From the IMG/VR virus record IMGVR_UViG_3300047446_000161, positions 1 to 46,781 of that record: a DNA stretch of 46,781 bases. One strand, 5' to 3'. A program made the translations under genes and the position numbers. Numbering within the stretch: position 1 is the stretch's first letter; every line of letters begins with the position of its first letter. The DNA comes from a virus. The notes beneath the pieces are model-generated. The model was given only the letters and a program-made list of their open reading frames with translations, was not told the origin of the DNA and did no database searches. Below are positions 16,218 through 25,010 of this stretch, one piece after another.

Positions 16218-16849
16218 GCTTCAGCCTGGACATCAAGGAGTTCGCCGAAAAGACCAAGGGGAACATCGAGGAAATCGTTAAAAAGGTCTCGATTGACCTG
16301 CTGAGCTCCGTCGTCGATCGCTCCCCAGTGGGCAACCCTGAGTTGTGGGCAGCGAACATAGAACACCGCGCAGCCAATACCCGTGCTGCGGACGACTATG
16401 ACTTCAAGGTGGCAGCGCGCAATACGGTCATCAACCTGACCGACAGCAATTTCACCAAGTCCGGCAAGCTTAAGCGCAACGTGAAGTACGCCAAGCCCCT
16501 GACAAAGACCGAGCGCGACCAGAACTTCAATGTGAATGGCTTGGTCGCCGGCAAGGGTTATGTCGGTGGGCGGTTCCGGGGTAACTGGCAGGTTTCGTTT
16601 GAGGTCGGCGCCACCGGCATGCTGGACCTTGTCGATCCAACGGGTTCCGCCGCCAAAGCCATTGGCAAAGGTGTTCTTGAGCATTACCAAATCGGCGTCG
16701 GCAAAATCTGGATCATGAACAATCTCCCATATGGCCCGCGGCTTGAGTACGAAGGCTGGTCCAACCAGGCCCCGGCCGGAATGGTGCAGATCACCGTGAC
16801 GGAGTTTCAGATGTACATCAACAAAGCAGTCTCGGAGCTTTCAACATGA
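16214..16849 (+). CDS. Tail completion protein (HK97 gp10-like)
   Basis: 211 residues. An N-terminal helix that lies across the sequence LDIKEFAEKTKGNIEEIVKKVSIDLLSSVVDRSPV, a GNWQVSF strand, and a late Asn-Asn-Leu-Pro-Tyr plus Leu-Glu-Tyr-Glu-Gly-Trp motif are typical of gp10-like tail completion proteins. The start at 16214 forms an ATGA overlap with the preceding stop. Confidence 0.75.
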   Translation: MSFSLDIKEFAEKTKGNIEEIVKKVSIDLLSSVVDRSPVGNPELWAANIEHRAANTRAADDYDFKVAARNTVINLTDSNFTKSGKLKRNVKYAKPLTKTERDQNFNVNGLVAGKGYVGGRFRGNWQVSFEVGATGMLDLVDPTGSAAKAIGKGVLEHYQIGVGKIWIMNNLPYGPRLEYEGWSNQAPAGMVQITVTEFQMYINKAVSELST

Positions 16850-17265
16850 GCGACCGGATTATCCGAAGTCTGTTCGAAGCGCGCTTGAAGGCCTGGGCCG
16901 ACGCGCGTGTACCCAAGCTGGTGATTGCATATGAGGGCGCGACATTCACGCCGCCGGCTGGCGGTGCTGCCTACCTGAGGGCGTACCTCATGCCAGGTAA
17001 TACCGACAGCGAGGACTTGGCTGGCAAACACGTCTCCTATCGGGGCGTATTTCAGGTCAGCGTGGTCACAGCGTCAGGTTCGGGCACTGGCGCCGCCGGC
17101 GCGATTGCCGAAGAGGTCGCACAGCTGTACCCGAACAACCTGCCGCTGATGAAAGCTGACTTTGCGGTTTACGTTCGCTCGCCCATGGCCACGGCCGCAC
17201 CCATCCAAGGCGAGACTACGAGTACTTTGCCTCTGTCGTTTCAGTATCGAGCCGACACGTTCTAA
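16846..17265 (+). CDS. Tail terminator (DUF4128-like)
   Basis: 139 residues. A helical start (IIRSLFEARLKAWADAR) and a beta core with YRGVFQVSVV and a final LPLSFQYRA strand match DUF4128/tail terminator proteins that cap the tube and join it to the head. ATGA overlap with the previous gene; last gene of the connector block. Confidence 0.75.
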   Translation: MSDRIIRSLFEARLKAWADARVPKLVIAYEGATFTPPAGGAAYLRAYLMPGNTDSEDLAGKHVSYRGVFQVSVVTASGSGTGAAGAIAEEVAQLYPNNLPLMKADFAVYVRSPMATAAPIQGETTSTLPLSFQYRADTF

Positions 17266-17287
17266 TCCGCCCGTTGGGCAAACCCCG

Positions 17288-17310
17288 AAACCCGCCTCAG
17301 CGCGGGTTTT
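17288..17310 (+). terminator. Terminator upstream of tail tube gene
   Basis: AAACCCG...CGGGTTTT, loop of about 8, short T-run. It lies just before the ribosome site of the tail tube gene. Confidence 0.6.
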
Positions 17311-17336
17311 GTCATTTCTGGAAAGAGGAAACACCC

Positions 17337-17993
17337 ATGGCCGGCATCCAAATGCCCAACGGCGCCACCCTTGAGATTGCAGCCACTTACGGCAATGCAA
17401 TCCCATTTACCGCATTGACCAATGCCAATCCGGCGGTAGCCACTGCTGCTGCGCATGGCCTGGCTGAGGGGGATGTGATCGCTATCAGCTCTGGCTGGAC
17501 CCGCCTTGAAGGCCGAGGTCTGCGCGTGGGCGAGATTGCCAGCGGCACGTTCGCCCTGGATGGTGTAAATACCACCAACGTGCAGCAGTATCCCGCAGGC
17601 TCTGGCATCGGCTCGGTCCGCGAGGTGACTGGCTTTACTGAGATCTCGCAGATCACCGAGCTGAACTCGACCGGTGGCGAGCAGCAGTTCCTGACCTTCG
17701 GATTCCTCGCTGACGATGACGACCGCCAAATGCCGACCACCAAAAACCCGATCACGCTGACCTTTACCGTCGCTGATGACCCGTCCAAGCCTTACGTAGC
17801 TGTCTGCGAAGCGGCTGACGACGATAAGCAGGCGCGCCTGTTGCGCCTCAACCTGCCGGGCGGCAGCAGCATCATCTACAACGGCTACGTATCCATCACG
17901 TCGACCCCGGCCATGTCCCGCAACAACCTGATGACCCGCGTTATCAGCCTGGCACTCACAGGCCGTCCGGCTCGCTACGCGGCCACGGTGTAA
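17337..17993 (+). CDS. Major tail tube protein
   Basis: 218 residues, beta-rich. Place between tail terminator and the assembly chaperone pair, the size and the repeated Thr/Gly/Asp strands fit a siphovirus tail tube protein (lambda gpV type), including a central EISQITELNSTGGEQQFLTF segment. The start at 17337 has GAGG upstream; upstream in-frame codons read into the terminator. Confidence 0.8.
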   Translation: MAGIQMPNGATLEIAATYGNAIPFTALTNANPAVATAAAHGLAEGDVIAISSGWTRLEGRGLRVGEIASGTFALDGVNTTNVQQYPAGSGIGSVREVTGFTEISQITELNSTGGEQQFLTFGFLADDDDRQMPTTKNPITLTFTVADDPSKPYVAVCEAADDDKQARLLRLNLPGGSSIIYNGYVSITSTPAMSRNNLMTRVISLALTGRPARYAATV

Positions 17994-17996
17994 CCC

Positions 17997-18377
17997 ATGG
18001 CCAAGTTCAAGCTGATCCAAAAACCCACCTTCAAGGCAACGGTGTTGATTCAGCGCGCCGGCTACAACGCCGAAAAGGTGGAGTTCGAGTTCAAGTACCT
18101 GGACCGAACCGCGCTGGCCGAGCTGTACACCGACTGGAATGAGCGCCACAACGAGCTGAGTAAGCAGGTCGGTGACATGGACCTCAAGGCTTTTACCGCC
18201 GCCCAGATCGCTCTGCAAGCCGACCAGTTATTGGATGTGGTCGTCGGTTGGGACATTGAAGAGGCGTTCACGCCTGAAAACGTGCGAATCCTCGTCAATT
18301 CGATCAACTCGGCGCCCAAGGCGGTGCTGAATGCGTACGCCGAGGCTTTCGGTGAAGCCCGCCTGGGAAACTCCTAA
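17997..18377 (+). CDS. Tail assembly chaperone, G-like
   Basis: 126 residues. It coats the tape measure protein during tail assembly. The fold-like pattern (FKATVLIQRAGYNAEKVEFEFKYLDRTAL) matches the phage tail assembly chaperone family. The frame ends in CTG GGA AAC TCC TAA; G GGA AAC at 18365-18371 is a slippery heptamer of the lambda G/T kind, from which a -1 shift reads into the next frame. Confidence 0.8.
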   Translation: MAKFKLIQKPTFKATVLIQRAGYNAEKVEFEFKYLDRTALAELYTDWNERHNELSKQVGDMDLKAFTAAQIALQADQLLDVVVGWDIEEAFTPENVRILVNSINSAPKAVLNAYAEAFGEARLGNS

Positions 18378-18694
18378 GCGCCTCCCGCGCCCTCTATGAG
18401 CCAGGGCCATCAGATGCAGACCTGATGGCCTTCGGTTTGTCGCGGCAGGACATCCCCGACAAGGAAGTCGGTATCTGGCCGGACAACTGGGAGGTCTTCA
18501 AGGTCTTCGAGGCCATGAGCACCCAGTGGCGCGTGGGCGCGTGCGGCGCAACAGGCATGGATTACAGCGTTCTCTCCGGAGTGATTCGGATGTGCGGCGT
18601 GCCGATCAGCCAACGACAAACCATTTTCAGCGACTTCCGGCGGATGGAGGCTGAAGCCTTGCAGGTGATGGCGGAACAGAGAGAAACCAAATGA
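17997..18694 (+). CDS. Tail assembly chaperone fusion (GT-like) by -1 frameshift
   Basis: Predicted join of 17997-18371 and 18371-18694 by a -1 slip at GGGAAAC, giving about 232 residues. After the slip the frame reads LLSASRALYEPGPSDADLM and runs into a DUF1799-like domain (…WPDNWEVFKVFEAMSTQWRVGACGATGMDY…). The ALYEPGP segment typical of that family lies upstream of the first ATG at 18425, which shows that the second part is made as a fusion rather than from its own start. In lambda the ratio of G to GT sets correct tail assembly. Confidence 0.8.
18365..18371 (+). other. Slippery heptamer GGGAAAC
   Basis: The site is in the G GGA AAC register of the first frame, two codons before its stop. 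The -1 frame is open from here to 18694. Confidence 0.75.
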
Positions 18695-21600
18695 GCACCA
18701 ACTTCGCTTCCCTGGGCATCGCGGTTGAGTCGTCGCAGGCCGCCAAGGCTGCTGACGATCTGGATAAGCTGGTCGATTCGGCTGAAGGCGCCCAGAAGGC
18801 GATTGATGACCTTGGCAAAACCGGCGAAGGCCTGGCCAACACCGGCAAGAAGGTTTCGCAGGCTGAAGCGGAAGTCGCGCAAAGCATCGACAAAACCACT
18901 GCCGCCAAGGATCGGCAAGCCGGGGCGAGCCGTAAGGCTGCCGACAGTGCAGTCGCTGAAATCAGCGTTATCAGCCAACTCGACAAGGCGATGACCGGCA
19001 ACATCGATAGCATGGAGTCGCTGATTCAGGCCGAGGGCCTGCTGGAGCGCGCCCGCAAGGGTGGCCTGGTCACGATCGAGGAGCAGGCGAAGTACCAGGA
19101 TCAATTGGGCAAGGCCTACGACAAGATCGAGAAGGCCGAAGCCAAAGAGCTGGCCCAGAAGCAGAAACTGATCGAGGCGGAAAACCGTCAGATTGAGGCA
19201 CTGAAACGCACGGTCAATGGGATTGATCCTGTTACCGCCAAGCTGGCGAAGCTGGAAGCCCAGGAGAAGGCGCTCAACGACCTGCATAAAACCGGTCAGA
19301 TCGACGCCGAGCGTTACAACGAGGCGCTGGCGAAGATCGGAAAGGATCGCGCTGGGCTTACTGAAGCCGCTGGCGCGTTCGACAAGCTCAAACTGGGCAC
19401 GCGCCAGGCGCAAGAAAACGTGATGCAGCTCGTCAACGCCATCCAGGCGGGCGACCTGGGCAGCGGGGCGCGGGCCATCGCACAACTGGGTGCCGGCGCC
19501 GGCGAGTCGGCAAAGAGCCTGGCGGGGATGCTGATCCCGGCCGGCCTGCTGGTCGCTGTGATTGGCTCGCTGGGCTACGCCTACTTCGACGCAATGAAGC
19601 AGGCTCGCGAGTTCAACGCTGCAATCAACGGTGGTACGAACGGCGCCGGGCAAACCATTGCCAGCCTGAAGGATATGGCTGACGGTGCTGGCCGTGTTAC
19701 TGGGAATATGGCCGGTGCGCGGGAAGCAGTTATCTCCCTCGCGTCCGGTGCCGCCACCAGTGGCACGCAGATGCGCAACCTGGCCGAAGCAGCCGCCGCT
19801 GTCAGTGAAGTGACCGGGCAGGGCGCGGGCGAACTTGCGAAGTCCTTCGCAACCGCCGGCGAAACAGCAACCGAAGCCGCCGGGAAAATCAGCAGCCAGT
19901 ACGGCCTGCTGACCCTTGAGCAGTATCAACTGATCAAGGGGCTGGATGACCAGGGCGATAGTCAGCGCGCCTTGGATGTCCTCAGCGAAGACCTAAACCA
20001 GGCGGCACTGACGCGCCTGAAGACCTACCGCGAATCGCTATCTGATGTCGAGCGCGACTGGGACAAGATCAAGAGCGCCATCAAGGGCGCGTACGCCGAA
20101 GTCAGGTCGGAAATATTCCCTGACCTGGCCAAGCAGATCGAGATCACTCAGCGCGTTCTGGATACGCGCAAGGGCGGCGGCGTAGCCGGTGCAATCTCCA
20201 ATGGCCTGAGCTCGCTCAACACTGCGCTCGGGCTGGGCACTGGTGAGCACGACGACTCCACCGAGGCGCTGGAGAAGAAGCTGGCCGGCCTGAAGTCGCG
20301 ACTTGCAGCAAGCACCGCCCAGACGGCTGCGACTGGTGAGGCTACAGACGCTAACCAGAAGGCGATTGAGGCACAGAAGGCGCTCGACGCGCAGCTCGAC
20401 AACATCAACCCACTGAACAAGCGCAAGGCCGCGCAGGACAAGCTCAACCTTCAGTTCAAAACGCTGTACGAGAACGCGGAGAAAACAGGGCAGAAGTCGC
20501 CTCTGCTGGACGGCGTCAGCTATGACGGCAGCAACTTCTCTGGCGGCGCCTACGACACGCTGAAGAAGGGGCTTGATGCCAAGAACAAAGACCCAAAGGC
20601 CGCCGGCACCCAGGTCGATCTCACCGGCTTCAACGACGCCAAGAACAACCTGGCGGCGATCTCAGCCGATTACAAAAACTACCAGAAGGAACTCGACGCC
20701 GCGCAGAAGGCTGGCCTGATCTCCGAGGCCGACTACCTGGTTCGGCGCCAGGAGCTGATCGGCAACGAACGCGACCAGGTAACGGCCGCCTACGAGTCCG
20801 AAATTTCCGCGCTGGAAGCCGCCAAGGGCAAGACGACCACGTCGGCCGCGCAAAGCATCCAGCTCGACCAGAAGATCGCCGACGCGCGCGCAGGGATGGT
20901 CAAGGCGCAGAAGGATGCCGACAGCCAGCTTGAAGTGTTGTCGACCAACGAAACTGCGCGACTCGCCAAGCAAGAACGGTCGATCAGTTCGTACGTGCAG
21001 GCGCTGGGGCAGCAACAGAAAGCTCTGGAGCTGGCCGGGCAGCGTGCCGTGCTGGGCGTCGGCCAGGGCGATCGCCAGAACGCGCTCAACGGGCAACTGA
21101 ACAGCCAGCAAGACCGTTTTGCTCAGCTGTCTCTGGATCTGGACAACCAGCGCTCCGACCCATCGCGCAAGATGTCGGACGAAGAGTTCACCCGCAAATC
21201 CCAGGCCCTCGCCGATGCGAACAAGAAGGCGACCGACCAGATCCGGCAGAACTACGCGGATGTGGAAAGTGCCCAGGGCGATTGGACCAACGGCGCGACG
21301 GCGGCCTGGCAAAACTATCTGGACTCGGCGCAGGACGTGGCCGGCCAGACCAAGTCGCTGTTCGGCAACGCCTTCAGCTCAATGGAAGACGCTGTCGTCA
21401 ACTTCGCCATGACCGGGAAGATGTCGTTTGCTGACTTTACCAAGTCGATCCTGGCGGATATGGCGCGGATTGCGACGCGCCAAGCCAGCTCGGCATTGCT
21501 GGGCAGCCTGGTGGGCGCGGCTGCGAGCTACTTCGGTGGCAGCGCTGCCGGGGGCGGCAATGGCATGGCGGCTGGGTCTGCCGGCGCCACGTCGTCGAAC

Positions 21601-22038
21601 CTTGGGGCATCTCAAGCTGGTTACACCGGGATGTACGCTCAAGCTATGGGCGGCGCCTGGTCCGGCGGCGTGCAAATGTTTGCCGACGGCGGCGCCTTCA
21701 CCAACTCTGTCGTCAGCAAGCCCACGGCGTTCGGCATGGCCAACGGCAAGACCGGCATCATGGGTGAGGCGGGCGAAGAGGCAATCATGCCGCTCACGCG
21801 AACCTCTAGCGGCAAGCTTGGCGTCATGGCCATGGGCGGTGGCGGCGCCGGCGGCACGCAGATCAACGTCGAGGTGCACATTGATGGAGACGGCAATGCA
21901 TCGTCCTCTTCCGATGACCCTGGGTACGACCTGTTCGGCAAAGAGCTGGCGACGTTCGTCGAGCAGAAGTACCAGGAGCTGCGGACGAAGGACATGCGCC
22001 AGGGCGGCGTCATCAACAAAGCAATCAAGGGGCGCTGA
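18691..22038 (+). CDS. Tail tape measure protein (lambda gpH type)
   Basis: 1115 residues. It sets tail length and is ejected ahead of DNA. Long helical/coiled-coil stretches fill most of the protein; a hydrophobic segment lies near 275-300 (LAGMLIPAGLLVAVIGSLGY). The C-terminal part (QDVAGQTKSLFGNAFSSMEDAVVNF… with FADFTKSILADMARIATRQ) is the lambda tape measure C-terminal domain, followed by Gly/Ala-rich hydrophobic stretches. It overlaps the chaperone stop by four bases. Confidence 0.92.
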   Translation: MSTNFASLGIAVESSQAAKAADDLDKLVDSAEGAQKAIDDLGKTGEGLANTGKKVSQAEAEVAQSIDKTTAAKDRQAGASRKAADSAVAEISVISQLDKAMTGNIDSMESLIQAEGLLERARKGGLVTIEEQAKYQDQLGKAYDKIEKAEAKELAQKQKLIEAENRQIEALKRTVNGIDPVTAKLAKLEAQEKALNDLHKTGQIDAERYNEALAKIGKDRAGLTEAAGAFDKLKLGTRQAQENVMQLVNAIQAGDLGSGARAIAQLGAGAGESAKSLAGMLIPAGLLVAVIGSLGYAYFDAMKQAREFNAAINGGTNGAGQTIASLKDMADGAGRVTGNMAGAREAVISLASGAATSGTQMRNLAEAAAAVSEVTGQGAGELAKSFATAGETATEAAGKISSQYGLLTLEQYQLIKGLDDQGDSQRALDVLSEDLNQAALTRLKTYRESLSDVERDWDKIKSAIKGAYAEVRSEIFPDLAKQIEITQRVLDTRKGGGVAGAISNGLSSLNTALGLGTGEHDDSTEALEKKLAGLKSRLAASTAQTAATGEATDANQKAIEAQKALDAQLDNINPLNKRKAAQDKLNLQFKTLYENAEKTGQKSPLLDGVSYDGSNFSGGAYDTLKKGLDAKNKDPKAAGTQVDLTGFNDAKNNLAAISADYKNYQKELDAAQKAGLISEADYLVRRQELIGNERDQVTAAYESEISALEAAKGKTTTSAAQSIQLDQKIADARAGMVKAQKDADSQLEVLSTNETARLAKQERSISSYVQALGQQQKALELAGQRAVLGVGQGDRQNALNGQLNSQQDRFAQLSLDLDNQRSDPSRKMSDEEFTRKSQALADANKKATDQIRQNYADVESAQGDWTNGATAAWQNYLDSAQDVAGQTKSLFGNAFSSMEDAVVNFAMTGKMSFADFTKSILADMARIATRQASSALLGSLVGAAASYFGGSAAGGGNGMAAGSAGATSSNLGASQAGYTGMYAQAMGGAWSGGVQMFADGGAFTNSVVSKPTAFGMANGKTGIMGEAGEEAIMPLTRTSSGKLGVMAMGGGGAGGTQINVEVHIDGDGNASSSSDDPGYDLFGKELATFVEQKYQELRTKDMRQGGVINKAIKGR

Positions 22039-22376
22039 TGGCCATCGAACGATTCATCTGGGAAACGGAGAAGGGCGCGGAAGGGGATGTTGCCCAGCGC
22101 GTCCGCACCAAGCAGTTTGGCAACGGGTACGAGCAGTCGGTCGAGGACGGCCTCAACAACCAGTCCCAGTCCTGGCCGCTCGTCTTCACTGGTGCCAAGC
22201 CTCGGGTGATGTTGATCAAGGCGTTCTTTGATCGGCACAAAGGGGCAAAAGCGTTTCTCTGGACGCCGCCCCTCGGGGAGCTTGGCCTCTACAAGTGCAA
22301 AGGCTACAAGCCCGTGCACCGGGGCGGCCAGGTCTACGCCATCACCGCCACCTTCCTGCAAGCCTTTCACCCCTGA
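22038..22376 (+). CDS. M: Minor tail protein M (lambda gpM type)
   Basis: 112 residues, beta-rich. The pattern RTKQFGNGYEQSVEDGLN and WTPPLGELGLYKC…ITATFLQAF is that of the gpM family at the tail tip. One-base overlap with the tape measure stop, and the next gene is gpL, as in lambda. Confidence 0.88.
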   Translation: MAIERFIWETEKGAEGDVAQRVRTKQFGNGYEQSVEDGLNNQSQSWPLVFTGAKPRVMLIKAFFDRHKGAKAFLWTPPLGELGLYKCKGYKPVHRGGQVYAITATFLQAFHP

Positions 22377-22387
22377 GATAACCGCCC

Positions 22388-23140
22388 ATGGCACTGATTA
22401 CGGACATCCAGAAACTGGAGCCCGGCGGCGAGATTCGCCTGTTTGAAATCGACGGGACCGAGTACGGCGCCGATTACCTGCGCTTCCATGGGCACGCGAT
22501 TCCGCACACGCCCGAAGAGCTGCTGGCCTACGAGCACTCGGAAGAGGATCTGCCGGCCAAGTCCATCTGGTGGCAGGGCGAGGAATACGCGGCGTGGCCG
22601 GTGCAGATCGAGGGCATTTCCTCCAGCAGCGACGGCACCGCCTCACGCCCGACGTTCGCCGCTGGCAACATCAACGGTCGCGTCACGGCGCTGTGCCTGG
22701 CCTTCGAGGACATGCTCAAGTTCAAGCTGACGGTTCGCGAGACTCTGGTGCAGTACCTGGATGCGGCGAACTTTCCCGAGGGGAACCCAGCGGCGAATCC
22801 GACCCAGGAGGCGCTGGAAATCTGGTTCATCGACCAGAAAACCAGTGAGGACGGCGAGGCGGTGGTGTGGGAGCTGTCTTCCCCGGGCGAGATCGACAAC
22901 CACGGGCTGCCCGGCCGGCAGATGACGACGTTTTGCCACTGGGCCATGACCAATGGATATCGCGGGCCGGATTGTGGCTACACCGGCGCGGCGATGTTCG
23001 ATGACGAGGACAGCGCCACGGACGATCCGGCACTGGATCAGTGCAAGGGCTGTTTGTCGTCCTGCAAGCTGCGCTTCGGCGAAAACAACGAACTGTCCTT
23101 CGGTGGATTCCCCGCTGTTTCCCTGATAGCTCGGAGCTGA
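22388..23140 (+). CDS. L: Minor tail protein L (lambda gpL type)
   Basis: 250 residues. gpL lies in the tail tip and holds an iron-sulfur cluster in lambda. Here Cys183, Cys196, Cys219, Cys222 and Cys226 lie in the C-terminal third; the spacing 196-219-226 equals that between the last three cluster cysteines I recall for lambda gpL, so a cluster is likely. Order M-L-K is conserved. Confidence 0.88.
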   Translation: MALITDIQKLEPGGEIRLFEIDGTEYGADYLRFHGHAIPHTPEELLAYEHSEEDLPAKSIWWQGEEYAAWPVQIEGISSSSDGTASRPTFAAGNINGRVTALCLAFEDMLKFKLTVRETLVQYLDAANFPEGNPAANPTQEALEIWFIDQKTSEDGEAVVWELSSPGEIDNHGLPGRQMTTFCHWAMTNGYRGPDCGYTGAAMFDDEDSATDDPALDQCKGCLSSCKLRFGENNELSFGGFPAVSLIARS

Positions 23141-23142
23141 CC

Positions 23143-23934
23143 ATGCGCAAGCACATTGTCGCGGCCATCCAGACGCACGCGGCGGCGGAATATCCGCGCG
23201 AGTGCTGCGGCCTGTTGTTGGCCGTTGGCCGAGCGCAGAAGTACTTCCCGTGCCGGAACATCGCCACGGAGCCGAATGAAGAGTTTCGGCTTGATCCGGA
23301 GGACTACGCTGCGGCGGAAGATTTGGGCGAGGTGATCGGCATCGTTCACTCGCACCCGGACGCCACCAGTCGGCCGTCGCCGCATGACCTGGCCATGTGC
23401 GAGGCCACAGCCTTGCCATGGCACATCCTGAGCTGGCCCGAGGGCGACTTGCGGACGATCACGCCGACCGGCTGCACGCCGCTGCTCAAACGCCCATTCG
23501 TACACGGCGCCTGGGACTGCTGGCAGATCTGCGCTGACTGGTATCAGCGCGAGTGGGGGATCGAGTTCGAAGCCTTCCAGCGCGTCGATGGCTGGTGGGA
23601 GAGCACGGAGAACGCCAGTCTGTACGAGCAGCATTACGAGGCCGCTGGCTTTGTGCGGGTTGACCAGCCGCAACGCGGTGACCTGATTGTCATGCATGTC
23701 GGTCGAACGGTTCACCCGAATCACGCCGGGATCTACCTGGGCACTGATCCGGCGCTACCTGGCGAAGAGTCGGGGACCTTTGGGCCAGGCCCATTCCTGC
23801 TGCACCACCTGTACGGCAGGCCGTCCGAGATCATCGTGTACGGCGGTCCCTGGCATGACCGGACGCGACTGATCCTCAGGCACAACATGCAAAACAAACA
23901 ACATGACGCGGCTGGGCCGCAGGAAGGTCTATGA
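23143..23934 (+). CDS. K: Tail protein K: JAMM plus NlpC/P60 peptidase
   Basis: 263 residues. The N-terminal JAMM/Mov34 metalloprotease-like domain has Glu20 and the HSHP…D motif (His69, His71, Asp82). The C-terminal NlpC/P60 domain has Cys126 (GAWDCWQ) and His194 (PNHAGIYLG) and should cut peptidoglycan peptides during DNA entry. Start at 23143 is chosen for its GGAG six bases upstream. Fragments of both domains survive in the second prophage (38465-38821). Confidence 0.92.
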   Translation: MRKHIVAAIQTHAAAEYPRECCGLLLAVGRAQKYFPCRNIATEPNEEFRLDPEDYAAAEDLGEVIGIVHSHPDATSRPSPHDLAMCEATALPWHILSWPEGDLRTITPTGCTPLLKRPFVHGAWDCWQICADWYQREWGIEFEAFQRVDGWWESTENASLYEQHYEAAGFVRVDQPQRGDLIVMHVGRTVHPNHAGIYLGTDPALPGEESGTFGPGPFLLHHLYGRPSEIIVYGGPWHDRTRLILRHNMQNKQHDAAGPQEGL

Positions 23935-24104
23935 CATTTCCGACTGATGCAAAAATGATGGAAAACGAAGATGGGCGTGATTCTGCTGATGCCTATCTGG
24001 CAGTTGCTGATGACGCAGCTGCTAGACAGGCCGATTCAATTAGAATCGCCCTTCAGCAGCTGCTAGAAAATTCCCAATCATCTTGTTGTAATGATCCTCA
24101 TTGA
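23931..24104 (+). CDS. Small protein after gpK, K-I island
   Basis: 57 residues beginning MTFPTDAKMMENEDG, coupled to gpK by ATGA overlap, acidic and helical, with a Cys-Cys near the end. Too short to identify. Its last 65 bases overlap the convergent small gene at 24040-24264. In the second prophage an unrelated 53-residue gene takes the same place. Confidence 0.45.
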   Translation: MTFPTDAKMMENEDGRDSADAYLAVADDAAARQADSIRIALQQLLENSQSSCCNDPH

Positions 24105-24264
24105 GCGTCCCGTTTTCTCGATCGACATCTGAGAAAAATTGAAGCGCGTCTCGAAAGGCGGTGGTGTTGAGGTCACCGGACTTCTTCAGACTCAGAATTA
24201 GTGCGAGCAATGCGGATGTGTTAGCAAAGTGCCCGGCTGCTGCTGCGAACTCGTTTTCGCTCAT
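24040..24264 (-). CDS. Small helical protein with conserved 80-bp leader, copy 1
   Basis: 74 residues, helical; GGAGG lies just before the ATG. It shares a pattern (…LLALxLxLKxSG…N…A…QFF.D…) with the 90-residue protein at 39054-39326, and both share a near-identical leader, so they are members of one cassette family. Function unknown. Transcribed against the tail operon, so probably expressed in the lysogen. Confidence 0.6.
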   Translation of the reverse strand: MSENEFAAAAGHFANTSALLALILSLKKSGDLNTTAFRDALQFFSDVDRENGTLNEDHYNKMIGNFLAAAEGRF

Positions 24265-24345
24265 TTGACCTCCAGGTCATAAACGCGCCGAAATTGGCGC
24301 AATCCCAGTCCTTGGGCTTGCAGGCGAAGGACTGGGGGAATCCTT
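24265..24345 (-). promoter_or_regulatory. Structured leader element, copy 1
   Basis: 81 bases, differing from 39328-39407 by one substitution and one indel. Read on the minus strand it has a 10-bp perfect hairpin (CCCAGTCCTT / AAGGACTGGG), a 5-bp hairpin GCGCC/GGCGC, and TGACC-TGGA-GGTCA, which includes the GGAGG ribosome site. The left limit coincides with the stop codon of the upstream minus-strand gene. It looks like an intercistronic or 5' regulatory element that could hide the ribosome site. Confidence 0.6.
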
Positions 24346-24602
24346 TATGCTTTTGTTTTAGTCATCACGATCAGCTCCCAAAGCACATCAGCCTTTGAGC
24401 CTGGGTGCTGGTGATCGTTTTGGGGAGGAAAGTCATCGCCTTTGTTGGATGTGATTTCGCTGCCGCATCCGGTGCAGCGATAAATTCCAGAGGCCGGTAC
24501 TTTTGCACTGATGCCGTAGGTCTTCCCCCATTCCTCTCCAGCAAGGATGGTTGGGTGGATCTGGGTAATTCGGTGGGCTGTATTCGCAGTTACAAATGCC
24601 AT
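24345..24602 (-). CDS. Small zinc-binding protein
   Basis: 85 residues. A probable zinc ribbon: YRCTGCG (Cys-X2-Cys) with a later FPP and His-Gln-His. The start at 24602 is set by GAGGGA upstream; the frame extends 11 codons further without a site. It precedes the leader-linked small gene on the same strand, so the two may form one unit. No function known. Confidence 0.6.
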   Translation of the reverse strand: MAFVTANTAHRITQIHPTILAGEEWGKTYGISAKVPASGIYRCTGCGSEITSNKGDDFPPQNDHQHPGSKADVLWELIVMTKTKA

Positions 24603-24745
24603 TGTCGTTCCCTCACATGACTTTGCAGGAGGCACAAAGCTACTACGCCGCGTCCTGTCTCAGTTACTGGCATTCCATCCACGCTGGATGCCCGGACAGG
24701 CAAAGTGCTATCGTCGGTTTTCAATCAAGGCGAAGGAGTCGCAAC

Positions 24746-24901
24746 GTGGCAGCAGTGAAGACATTTGTGTTCAAGTTGAAAGCAAGCAACGGTTCCGGGA
24801 TGAGCAATGTGCTTCAGAACGGGGTGGATCAGCGGGAGGCTGAACGAAAAATACTCGCTAAGTATCCAGGCGCGACAATTTTAGAAGTCCGCCAGCAATG
24901 A
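24746..24901 (+). CDS. Small conserved-type protein
   Basis: 51 residues from a GTG start with AAGGAG eight bases upstream. The sequence VKTFVFKLKASNGSGMSNVLQ and the AERKILAKYPGATILEV ending resemble a widespread gammaproteobacterial small-protein family of unknown role. The open frame extends upstream to 24596 but that part has no ribosome site. It ends at a strong terminator. Confidence 0.6.
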   Translation: MAAVKTFVFKLKASNGSGMSNVLQNGVDQREAERKILAKYPGATILEVRQQ

Positions 24902-24906
24902 GAAAT

Positions 24907-24931
24907 AGCCCAGCCCCGCGCTGGGCTTTTT
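24907..24931 (+). terminator. Intrinsic terminator
   Basis: AGCCCAGC-CCCGC-GCTGGGCT followed by five T, six bases after the stop of the small gene. Confidence 0.85.
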
Positions 24932-25010
24932 GTATGTGGCAGGAAATATCGGGTTAATGAAAATCCATTCGAGCGTGATATCGTTTTGCCTCTTGCAGTG
25001 GAGGTAGTGG

